The translations under genes were made by a program, and so were the position numbers. A stretch of DNA of 6,576 nucleotides from Bizionia sp. (GTDB taxonomy: Bacteria > Bacteroidota > Bacteroidia > Flavobacteriales > Flavobacteriaceae), in NCBI GenBank assembly GCA_018067115.1, contig JAGPVI010000041.1, forward strand, positions 1 through 6,576, in the 5' to 3' direction. Below are positions 1 to 6,069 of this stretch, in pieces. Position 1 is the first letter of the stretch. Every line of letters starts with the position of its first letter. The notes beneath the pieces are model-generated. The model saw only the letters and a list, made by a program, of their open reading frames with translations. It ran no database searches and was not told where the DNA came from.

Positions 1-1
1 A

Positions 2-1474
2 GGTTTAAGTGGTACGTTTAGTAACTTATTAATTCCGTTGCAAATTGGTGCACGAGATATGGCCTCAGGATTCCTTAATATGGTATCTTATTGGTTATTC
101 TTTATCTCTAGTGTTATTATGGTTGGCTCTCTTTTTGTAGAAGCAGGACCAGCAGCAGCAGGTTGGACAATCTACCCACCATTAAGTGCATTACCAATGG
201 CACAAGGGGGATCTGGATTAGGAATGACGTTATGGTTAATATCTATGGCGATATTTATTGCGTCTTCTTTATTAGGATCTTTAAATTACGTTGTTACCGT
301 ACTTAACTTAAGAACTAAAGGGATGTCTATGACAAGACTTCCGCTTACTATTTGGGCATTCTTTGTAACTGCTATAATAGGTATTGTATCATTCCCAGTA
401 TTATTATCTGCAGCCTTATTATTATTAATGGATAGAAGTTTTGGTACGTCTTTCTTCTTGTCAGATATTTTTATTCAAGGAGAAGTATTACACTACCAAG
501 GTGGTTCTCCAGTATTATTCGAACACTTATTTTGGTTCTTAGGGCACCCAGAGGTATATATTGTAATATTACCTGCAATGGGATTGGTATCAGAAATTAT
601 GGCATCAAATTCACGTAAACCTATTTTTGGTTACCGTGCAATGATCGCTTCTATTTTAGCGATTGCATTCCTTTCAACTATTGTTTGGGGTCACCATATG
701 TTCGTTTCAGGAATGAACCCTTTCTTAGGATCGGTATTTACATTTACAACTTTATTAATCGCAATTCCATCGGCTGTAAAAGCTTTCAACTGGATTACTA
801 CTATCTGGAAAGGTAATATTCAAATGAATCCAGCGATGTTATTCTCAATCGGTTTCGTGTCTACCTTTATTACTGGTGGTCTTACAGGAATCATTTTAGG
901 AGATAGTGCTTTAGATATTAACGTTCACGATACGTATTTCGTTATTGCTCACTTCCACTTAGTGATGGGTATATCTGCTATCTACGGTATGTTTGCAGGT
1001 ATTTATCACTGGTACCCAAAAATGTTTGGGCGTATGCTAAACAAGAAATTAGGGTATATTCACTTCTGGATTACAGCAGTGAGTGCCTACGGAGTATTTT
1101 TCCCAATGCACTTTATCGGAATGGCTGGTTTACCAAGACGTTACTACACAAACAGTAGCTTCCCGTTATTTGATGACTTAGCAGACGTAAACGTTGTTAT
1201 TACAGTATTCGCTTTAATTGGTGGAGCCGTACAAATAATATATTTATATAATTTCTTTGTAAGCATTTTCTACGGAGAGAAAGCAACACAAAACCCATGG
1301 AGAGCTACTACTTTAGAGTGGACTACACCAGTAGAGCACATTCACGGTAACTGGCCAGGAGAGATTCCTCACGTACACCGTTGGGCATACGATTATAGTA
1401 AGCCAGGTCACGATGTAGACTTTGTAATGCAAAATGTACCTTTAAAAGAAGGTGAAGAAGAGCTGCAACACTAA
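2..1474 (+). CDS. ctaD: Cytochrome c oxidase subunit I (A-type haem-copper oxidase), 5'-truncated by window edge
   Basis: This is the catalytic inner-membrane subunit of the terminal oxidase. It reduces O2 to water using electrons from cytochrome c and pumps protons. The frame is open from base 2 (GLSGTFSNLLIP...), so the TTG at 38 is not the start. 490 residues are visible; roughly 100 N-terminal residues, including the first haem a histidine, lie upstream. Ten hydrophobic segments match helices III-XII. In window numbering, CuB ligands are His182 (in HPEVY, with Tyr186 for the His-Tyr crosslink), His231 and His232. His317 and His319 (AHFH) fit haem a3 and haem a. His309-Asp310 fit the Mg/propionate site. 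Asp19, Asn26 and Glu184 fit the D channel and Lys260 (IPSAVK) the K channel, so it should be a proton-pumping A-family enzyme. C-ending codons (ttc, cac, tac, aac) look commoner than in the downstream genes, which suggests high expression. It ends at TAA ahead of a terminator. Confidence 0.97.
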   Translation, partial: GLSGTFSNLLIPLQIGARDMASGFLNMVSYWLFFISSVIMVGSLFVEAGPAAAGWTIYPPLSALPMAQGGSGLGMTLWLISMAIFIASSLLGSLNYVVTVLNLRTKGMSMTRLPLTIWAFFVTAIIGIVSFPVLLSAALLLLMDRSFGTSFFLSDIFIQGEVLHYQGGSPVLFEHLFWFLGHPEVYIVILPAMGLVSEIMASNSRKPIFGYRAMIASILAIAFLSTIVWGHHMFVSGMNPFLGSVFTFTTLLIAIPSAVKAFNWITTIWKGNIQMNPAMLFSIGFVSTFITGGLTGIILGDSALDINVHDTYFVIAHFHLVMGISAIYGMFAGIYHWYPKMFGRMLNKKLGYIHFWITAVSAYGVFFPMHFIGMAGLPRRYYTNSSFPLFDDLADVNVVITVFALIGGAVQIIYLYNFFVSIFYGEKATQNPWRATTLEWTTPVEHIHGNWPGEIPHVHRWAYDYSKPGHDVDFVMQNVPLKEGEEELQH

Positions 1475-1487
1475 AGCCTTTTAGAAA
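1472..1487 (+). repeat. Imperfect upstream copy of the terminator sequence
   Basis: Starting at the ctaD stop codon, TAAAGCCTTT (1472-1481) repeats exactly at 1517-1526, inside the terminator's 5' arm. TTTAGAAA (1480-1487) repeats exactly at 1534-1541, across the terminator's loop and 3' arm. The upstream block therefore reads like the terminator with its loop shortened and its final GGC arm missing. Nine bases (1473-1481) can pair with 1539-1547, so it could in principle compete with the true 5' arm. That it arose by local duplication and decay is an inference. Confidence 0.45.
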
Positions 1488-1517
1488 TAAAAGAACTTAT
1501 ATAAAGATTAAAACTAT

Positions 1518-1556
1518 AAAGCCTTTCTATTAATTTAGAAAGGCTTTTTGTTTTTT
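1518..1556 (+). terminator. Rho-independent terminator after ctaD
   Basis: An 11-bp perfect inverted repeat, AAAGCCTTTCT (1518-1528) and AGAAAGGCTTT (1537-1547), encloses an 8-base loop. It is followed at once by a T-rich tract (1545-1556, broken by one G). This is a classic intrinsic terminator on the + strand, 43 bases past the ctaD stop codon. It should end the cytochrome oxidase transcript and insulate ruvB from it. A short A run precedes the stem, but the 5' side lacks a long A tract, so action on the opposite strand is less likely. Confidence 0.85.
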
Positions 1557-1580
1557 ATTTAAAAAGTAGGGCACTCTTCG

Positions 1581-1588
1581 TATATTTG
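1581..1588 (+). promoter_or_regulatory. Putative Bacteroidota -7 promoter box (TATATTTG) for ruvB-queG
   Basis: TATATTTG matches the TAnnTTTG -7 element known for Bacteroidota primary sigma factors. It lies just downstream of the ctaD terminator and is the only such match I found in this gap. No clear TTG -33 element sits at the usual distance. If used, it would give a leader of about 115 bases before the ruvB ATG, longer than for the other genes here. It is plausible from position, but unproven. Confidence 0.4.
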
Positions 1589-1686
1589 TTAGACTTGAGA
1601 TAGCTAACCAAATAGTTTTATAACAATCTCTTTAATTAACTAAAATGTATTCAGATTTACTTTAAATCGAATAAAAATAATAAGAT

Positions 1687-1703
1687 TTCCACTAGCGTGG
1701 GAA
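1687..1703 (+). other. Small hairpin just upstream of the ruvB start codon
   Basis: TTCCAC (1687-1692) can pair with GTGGGAA (1697-1703), leaving one bulged G and a TAGC loop. Its 3' side ends six bases before the ruvB ATG. It is unusually GC-rich for this AT-rich leader. It might influence ribosome access or be a protein-binding dyad, but such short dyads also arise by chance. Confidence 0.25.
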
Positions 1704-1709
1704 GTAAGT

Positions 1710-2732
1710 ATGAACGAAAACCTAGATCCAACAAACGATAATTTTTCATCTGAAGAATTTGATATCGAAAAAAACTTAAGACCCTTATCATTTGATGATT
1801 TTAGCGGACAAGAGCAGGTATTGGAAAACCTTAAGATTTTTGTTCAAGCTGCTAATAGAAGAGAAGAAGCACTCGATCATACCTTGTTTCACGGTCCTCC
1901 AGGATTAGGAAAAACAACCTTAGCACATATTCTTGCTAACGAACTTAATGTAGGTATTAAAGTGACTTCTGGTCCAGTATTAGATAAACCTGGTGATTTA
2001 GCAGGGCTTTTAACAAATCTTGACGATCGCGATGTTCTTTTTATAGACGAAATTCACCGATTAAGCCCTATAGTCGAAGAGTATTTATACTCTGCAATGG
2101 AAGATTATAAGATTGATATTATGATTGAATCGGGCCCTAACGCTCGTACAGTTCAAATTAATCTAAATCCGTTTACATTAGTCGGTGCAACTACACGATC
2201 GGGATTACTTACAGCCCCTATGCGTGCACGTTTTGGTATTCAAAGTAGACTACAGTATTACGATACAGAGTTACTAACCACTATCATTCAACGAAGTTCA
2301 GAGATATTAAAAGTGCCTATTACAATGGAAGCCGCTATAGAAATTGCTGGCAGAAGTCGCGGAACACCTAGAATAGCGAATGCCTTACTACGTCGTGTAC
2401 GCGATTTTGCCGAAATTAAAGGCAATGGGAGTATCGATGTTAAAATCGCTAAATATGCCCTCGAAGCATTAAACGTGGATGCATATGGTTTAGATGAAAT
2501 GGATAACAAAATCTTAGCTACTATAATCGATAAATTTAAAGGCGGTCCAGTAGGAATTTCAACCATTGCTACAGCGGTTAGTGAAAGTACAGAAACCGTA
2601 GAAGAAGTGTACGAGCCATTTTTAATCCAGCAGGGATTTATTATGCGTACGCCTCGCGGACGCGAGGTAACAGAATTAGCGTATAAACATTTGGGGAGAA
2701 TTAAGAACCCTACACAAGGTGGACTATTTTAA
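1710..2732 (+). CDS. ruvB: Holliday junction branch migration DNA helicase RuvB
   Basis: RuvB is the AAA+ hexameric motor that, loaded by RuvA, drives branch migration of Holliday junctions in the cytoplasm during recombinational repair. The 340-residue product has the usual family length. Visible features are Walker A GPPGLGKT (62-69), Walker B LFIDE (110-114), sensor 1 in GATTR (159-163), the MRARFG segment with an arginine-finger candidate (171-176), sensor 2 in the GTPRIANALLRR helix (from 218), and a C-terminal winged helix (about 265-335) with GGPVG and the MRTPRGREVTELAY ending. The ATG at 1710 is chosen because MNENLDPT is the usual flavobacterial RuvB start as I recall it. There is no strong Shine-Dalgarno sequence. 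queG follows after a 12-base gap in the same frame, so the two are probably co-transcribed. The partner gene ruvA lies about 3.3 kb downstream, not adjacent. Nothing in the protein looks damaged. Confidence 0.98.
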   Translation: MNENLDPTNDNFSSEEFDIEKNLRPLSFDDFSGQEQVLENLKIFVQAANRREEALDHTLFHGPPGLGKTTLAHILANELNVGIKVTSGPVLDKPGDLAGLLTNLDDRDVLFIDEIHRLSPIVEEYLYSAMEDYKIDIMIESGPNARTVQINLNPFTLVGATTRSGLLTAPMRARFGIQSRLQYYDTELLTTIIQRSSEILKVPITMEAAIEIAGRSRGTPRIANALLRRVRDFAEIKGNGSIDVKIAKYALEALNVDAYGLDEMDNKILATIIDKFKGGPVGISTIATAVSESTETVEEVYEPFLIQQGFIMRTPRGREVTELAYKHLGRIKNPTQGGLF

Positions 2733-2747
2733 TAGTAACTAGTAGTG
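2730..2747 (+). other. Triple tandem stop and GTG restart at the ruvB/queG junction
   Basis: In one continuous frame the sequence reads TAA TAG TAA CTA GTA GTG. Three consecutive stops end ruvB (first stop 2730-2732), and two codons later a GTG begins queG. Because both genes share a frame, readthrough of a single stop would otherwise fuse them. The very short spacing is compatible with termination-reinitiation coupling. The arrangement is seen directly; any functional role is inference. Confidence 0.7.
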
Positions 2748-3671
2748 ATAAATAAAACTGCATATACGCAATCGATTAAATCCGAAGCCAAACGCCTCGG
2801 TTTTTTATCTTGTGGTATTAGCAAAGCAGGTTTTTTAGAGGCCGAAGCACCGCGCTTAGAAGATTGGCTTACTAAAAACAGAAACGGAGAAATGACGTAT
2901 ATGGAAAATCATTTCGATAAACGTTTAGATCCTACCAAGCTAGTCGAAGATTCCAAAAGTGTGATTTCTTTATTACTTAATTATTATCCTTCAGAAACAC
3001 AAAAAGATCCCCAAGCCCCCAAACTTAGTAAGTATGCCTATGGGCACGATTACCATCATATTATAAAAGCAAAGTTAAAAGAACTTACCCATTTTATTCA
3101 AGAGGAAATTGGGGAGGTTTCTGGCCGTGCTTTTGTAGATTCGGCACCTATTTTAGATAAAGCGTGGGCCGCAAAGTCTGGATTAGGCTGGATTGGTAAA
3201 CACAGTAACCTATTAACTCAAAAAGTAGGCTCTTTTTATTTTATAGCTGAACTTATTATAGATTTAGATCTAGATTACGACACACCGGTAACAGACCACT
3301 GCGGAACCTGTACTGCCTGCATAGATGCGTGTCCAACACAAGCTATTGTAGACCCCTATGTTGTAGATGGTAGTAAATGTATTTCCTATTTTACAATAGA
3401 GCTTAAAGACCAGCTTCCAAATGCTATGAAAGGACAATTTGACGATTGGATGTTTGGTTGCGATGTGTGCCAAGATGTGTGCCCATGGAATAAATTCTCT
3501 AAACCTCATAACGAACCGCTTTTTAATCCACATCCCGAATTATTAGAGATGACAAAGCAGGATTGGGAGGAGATAACAGAAGATGTGTTTAAAAAAGTAT
3601 TTCAAAAATCGGCTGTTAAACGCACGAAATATTCAGGGCTTATGCGTAATATTGAGTTCCTAAAAGAGTAA
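2745..3671 (+). CDS. queG: Epoxyqueuosine reductase QueG, short form without C-terminal HEAT-like domain
   Basis: QueG catalyses the last step of queuosine synthesis: cobalamin- and iron-sulfur-dependent reduction of epoxyqueuosine to queuosine at tRNA position 34 (GUN anticodons). The N-terminal half is the cobalamin-binding reductase region with VDSAPILDK (from 131) and SGLGWIGKHSNL (about 145-156). Asp132 is a candidate for the reported catalytic aspartate; I could not align it. The ferredoxin-like region has eight cysteines, Cys186, 189, 192, 196, 212, 239, 242 and 246 (CxxCxxCxxxCP ... C ... CxxCxxxCP), enough for two 4Fe-4S clusters. At 308 residues it stops after SAVKRTKYSGLMRN, where longer homologues such as those of E. 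coli and B. subtilis (about 380) continue into HEAT-like repeats. The GTG at 2745 is chosen because an in-frame stop lies three codons upstream, the next ATG is some 50 codons in, and INKTAYTQ.IK resembles flavobacterial homologues as I recall them. It is likely in an operon with ruvB. Confidence 0.95.
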   Translation: MINKTAYTQSIKSEAKRLGFLSCGISKAGFLEAEAPRLEDWLTKNRNGEMTYMENHFDKRLDPTKLVEDSKSVISLLLNYYPSETQKDPQAPKLSKYAYGHDYHHIIKAKLKELTHFIQEEIGEVSGRAFVDSAPILDKAWAAKSGLGWIGKHSNLLTQKVGSFYFIAELIIDLDLDYDTPVTDHCGTCTACIDACPTQAIVDPYVVDGSKCISYFTIELKDQLPNAMKGQFDDWMFGCDVCQDVCPWNKFSKPHNEPLFNPHPELLEMTKQDWEEITEDVFKKVFQKSAVKRTKYSGLMRNIEFLKE

Positions 3672-3689
3672 TATCCAAGTTAAAAAACT

Positions 3690-3697
3690 TACATTTG
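3690..3697 (+). promoter_or_regulatory. Putative Bacteroidota -7 promoter box (TACATTTG) for maeB
   Basis: TACATTTG is a full match to TAnnTTTG. It lies in the 50-base queG-maeB gap with 24 bases between it and the maeB ATG, which would give a short leader. The identical octamer occurs at a similar position before ruvA. No TTG appears at the expected -33 spacing. A weak AAGTT-AAAA-AACTT dyad (3677-3690) abuts it. Confidence 0.5.
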
Positions 3698-3721
3698 TGA
3701 GTCAATAATAATCAAAATAAT

Positions 3722-6019
3722 ATGAGTAAACAGAGCAGACGCAGAGAGGCATTGGTATATCATGCAAAGCCTACCCCAGGAAAAATTAAAGTCGTTCCGA
3801 CAAAAAAATATGCAACACAAAGAGACTTGTCTTTAGCATATTCACCTGGTGTTGCAGAGCCTTGTTTAGAAATTGAAAAAGATAAAGATAACGCATACAA
3901 ATACACAGCGAAAGGAAATCTAGTGGCTGTAATTTCCAACGGAACAGCAGTTTTAGGTTTAGGTAATATTGGACCTTTAGCTTCAAAACCAGTAATGGAA
4001 GGTAAAGGGTTATTATTTAAAATATTTGCAGATATAGACGTTTTCGATATTGAAGTAGATACTGAAGACATTGAAACCTTTATACAAACCGTTAAAATGA
4101 TTGCCCCTACTTTTGGTGGAATCAATTTAGAAGATATCAAAGCGCCAGAAGCATTCGAAATCGAAAGACGTTTAAAGGAAGAGTTAGATATTCCTGTAAT
4201 GCATGATGACCAGCACGGAACCGCAATTATTTCTGCAGCAGCATTGTTAAATGCTTTAGAATTATCAGAGAAAAATATTCAGGAAGTGAAAATCGTAGTC
4301 AGTGGCGCAGGTGCAGCAGCCGTATCATGTACGCGCTTGTATATGGCTTTTGGTGCTGTGCGAGAAAACATTGTGATGCTGGATAGTAAAGGCGTTATTA
4401 GAGACGATAGAGAGAGTTTAACATCGCAAAAAGCTGAGTTTGCTACCCACCGTAAAATTGATACTTTAGATGAAGCGATGGTAGATGCCGATGTGTTTAT
4501 TGGCTTGTCAGCAGCAAATATAGTATCTCCACAGATGCTATTGTCTATGGCAGCAAATCCAATTGTATTTGCAATGGCCAATCCAGATCCAGAAATAGAA
4601 TACCAGTTGGCAGTCGATACTAGAGACGATATTATTATGGCAACGGGACGAAGCGACCATCCTAACCAAGTAAATAATGTGTTAGGTTTTCCGTTTATTT
4701 TTAGAGGGGCTTTAGATGTTAGAGCCACTAAAATTAATGAGGAAATGAAAATGGCTGCTGTAATGGCCTTAGCTAATTTAGCGAAAGAAGCAGTGCCAGA
4801 GCAAGTAAATATTGCTTATGGCGAAACGCGCTTGTCGTTTAGTAAAGAATATATTATTCCAAAACCATTCGACCCCCGTTTAATTGCCGAAGTACCGCCT
4901 GCAGTTGCAAAAGCAGCTATGGACAGTGGTGTGGCTAAAGAACCTATAGACGATTGGGAGAAATATAAACACACACTTTTAGAGCGCTTAGGTTCTGATA
5001 ATAAAATTGTCCGTTTATTACTTAACCGTGCAAAATTAAACCCTAAACGTGTTGTATACGCAGAAGCAGATCAACTAAAAGTATTAAAAGCAGCCCAAAT
5101 TGCTTACGAAGATGGTATTGCAATTCCTATTCTTTTAGGACGTAAAGATGAAATCGAGCGCCTTAAAGAAGAAATAGAATTTGATGCCGATATTTTAATT
5201 ATCGACCCAAAATCTGATGAAGTAAAAGATCAAAAAGATAGGTACGCAGAAGTCTATTGGAACCAACGTAAACGCCGCGGTGTAACCTTGTTTTCTGCTA
5301 AAAAATTATTGAGAGAACGTAACTTTTTTGCCGCAATGATGGTAAATGAAGGCGATGCCGATGCGTTAATTTCAGGATACTCGCAAAGTTACCCATCAGT
5401 TGTAAAGCCGATGTTAGAAGTTATTGGATTAGATTCCGGGTCGACTAGAGCAGCGACAACAAATGTAATGATGACGCAACGTGGGCCTATGTTCTTGAGT
5501 GATACTTCTATAAATATTAATCCTTCCGCTAGCGATTTAACTAAAATAGCACAGATGACGGCCGGGGTTGTTAAAATGTTTGGTATAGAACCTGTAATGG
5601 CAATGACATCCTATTCAAATTTCGGATCTTCAAAAAATCAAACAGCTATAAAAGTGCGTGAAGCGGTAACCTATTTACATAAAAGACACCCAGAATTAAT
5701 TGTAGATGGCGAATTACAAACCGATTTTGCTTTAAACAAAGAAATGCTTCAAGAGAACTTTCCGTTTTCTAAATTAGCGGGTCGTAACGTAAACACCTTA
5801 ATTTTTCCAAACTTAGAGTCGGCAAATATTACGTATAAGCTTTTAAAAGAATTAAACAATTCAGAATCTATAGGGCCAATAATGATGGGAATGCGCAAAC
5901 CCGTGCATATCCTGCAGTTAGGAGCTAGTGTAGACGAAATTGTAAATATGACAGCAATAGCAGTTGTCGATGCGCAACTAAAGCAAAAACGCGAAGCACA
6001 AGCCACAATTATAGAGTGA
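3722..6019 (+). CDS. maeB: NADP-dependent malic enzyme, MaeB type (malic enzyme plus phosphotransacetylase-like domain)
   Basis: This enzyme oxidatively decarboxylates malate to pyruvate and CO2, making NADPH for biosynthesis and linking the TCA cycle to pyruvate. The 765 residues are close to E. coli MaeB (about 759). The N-terminal malic domain has the SLAYSPGVAEPC motif with Tyr40, the catalytic-lysine candidate Lys95 (VMEGK), metal-site candidates Glu137-Asp138 (INLEDIK) and Asp162-Asp163 (HDDQHGTA). The nucleotide-binding domain has SGAGAAAVSC (194-203), ANPDPEIEY (286-294) and GRSDHPNQVNNVLGFPF (309-325). A linker (about 380-420) leads to a phosphotransacetylase fold (about 425-760), which in E. 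coli MaeB mediates regulation by metabolites such as acetyl-CoA and is not a transferase. NADP preference is inferred from the architecture. The start is the first ATG after the gap. It has its own promoter-like box, and no terminator is evident after it. The protein is intact. Confidence 0.96.
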   Translation: MSKQSRRREALVYHAKPTPGKIKVVPTKKYATQRDLSLAYSPGVAEPCLEIEKDKDNAYKYTAKGNLVAVISNGTAVLGLGNIGPLASKPVMEGKGLLFKIFADIDVFDIEVDTEDIETFIQTVKMIAPTFGGINLEDIKAPEAFEIERRLKEELDIPVMHDDQHGTAIISAAALLNALELSEKNIQEVKIVVSGAGAAAVSCTRLYMAFGAVRENIVMLDSKGVIRDDRESLTSQKAEFATHRKIDTLDEAMVDADVFIGLSAANIVSPQMLLSMAANPIVFAMANPDPEIEYQLAVDTRDDIIMATGRSDHPNQVNNVLGFPFIFRGALDVRATKINEEMKMAAVMALANLAKEAVPEQVNIAYGETRLSFSKEYIIPKPFDPRLIAEVPPAVAKAAMDSGVAKEPIDDWEKYKHTLLERLGSDNKIVRLLLNRAKLNPKRVVYAEADQLKVLKAAQIAYEDGIAIPILLGRKDEIERLKEEIEFDADILIIDPKSDEVKDQKDRYAEVYWNQRKRRGVTLFSAKKLLRERNFFAAMMVNEGDADALISGYSQSYPSVVKPMLEVIGLDSGSTRAATTNVMMTQRGPMFLSDTSININPSASDLTKIAQMTAGVVKMFGIEPVMAMTSYSNFGSSKNQTAIKVREAVTYLHKRHPELIVDGELQTDFALNKEMLQENFPFSKLAGRNVNTLIFPNLESANITYKLLKELNNSESIGPIMMGMRKPVHILQLGASVDEIVNMTAIAVVDAQLKQKREAQATIIE

Positions 6020-6040
6020 AAATTTATCCAATAATTTTAT

Positions 6041-6048
6041 TACATTTG
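6041..6048 (+). promoter_or_regulatory. Putative Bacteroidota -7 promoter box (TACATTTG) for ruvA
   Basis: This is a second exact TACATTTG, in the 50-base maeB-ruvA gap with 21 bases before the ruvA ATG. It mirrors the box before maeB in sequence and position. A -33 TTG is not apparent. It suggests that ruvA can be transcribed independently of maeB. Confidence 0.5.
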
Positions 6049-6069
6049 AACGTTAACAAGTTATTGTAA

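Noticed and set aside
38..40. TTG at 38 as the start of the cytochrome oxidase gene
   Set aside because: The frame stays open to base 2 and the upstream residues (GLSGTFSNLLIP) are conserved subunit I sequence, so the gene is simply cut by the window edge.
1645..1665. Six-codon mini-frame (MYSDLL then stop) in the ruvB leader, considered as a leader peptide
   Set aside because: Such short frames are expected by chance in AT-rich DNA. There is no ribosome-binding signal, no codon run tied to an amino acid and no attenuator structure around it.
2288..3533. Antisense open frames opposite ruvB (2288-2566) and queG (3270-3533)
   Set aside because: They overlap conserved catalytic or winged-helix coding sequence, and no recognisable domain or promoter supports them.
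3677..3690. AAGTT-AAAA-AACTT dyad touching the maeB promoter box, considered as an operator or terminator
   Set aside because: A 5-bp, mostly A/T stem with no T tract is too weak for a terminator and too short to claim as an operator without conservation data.
3760..4728. Antisense open frames opposite maeB (126 aa at 3760-4140, 66 aa at 3786-3986, 149 aa at 4279-4728)
   Set aside because: They lie wholly opposite a well-conserved malic enzyme, show no family resemblance and have the low-complexity Ser/Ile/Leu composition typical of shadow frames.
5749..6006. Antisense 85-residue open frame opposite the end of maeB
   Set aside because: A shadow of the phosphotransacetylase-like domain, with no independent support.
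6054..6063. TAACAAGTTA palindrome before ruvA
   Set aside because: Four-base arms around AA are expected by chance at this base composition.
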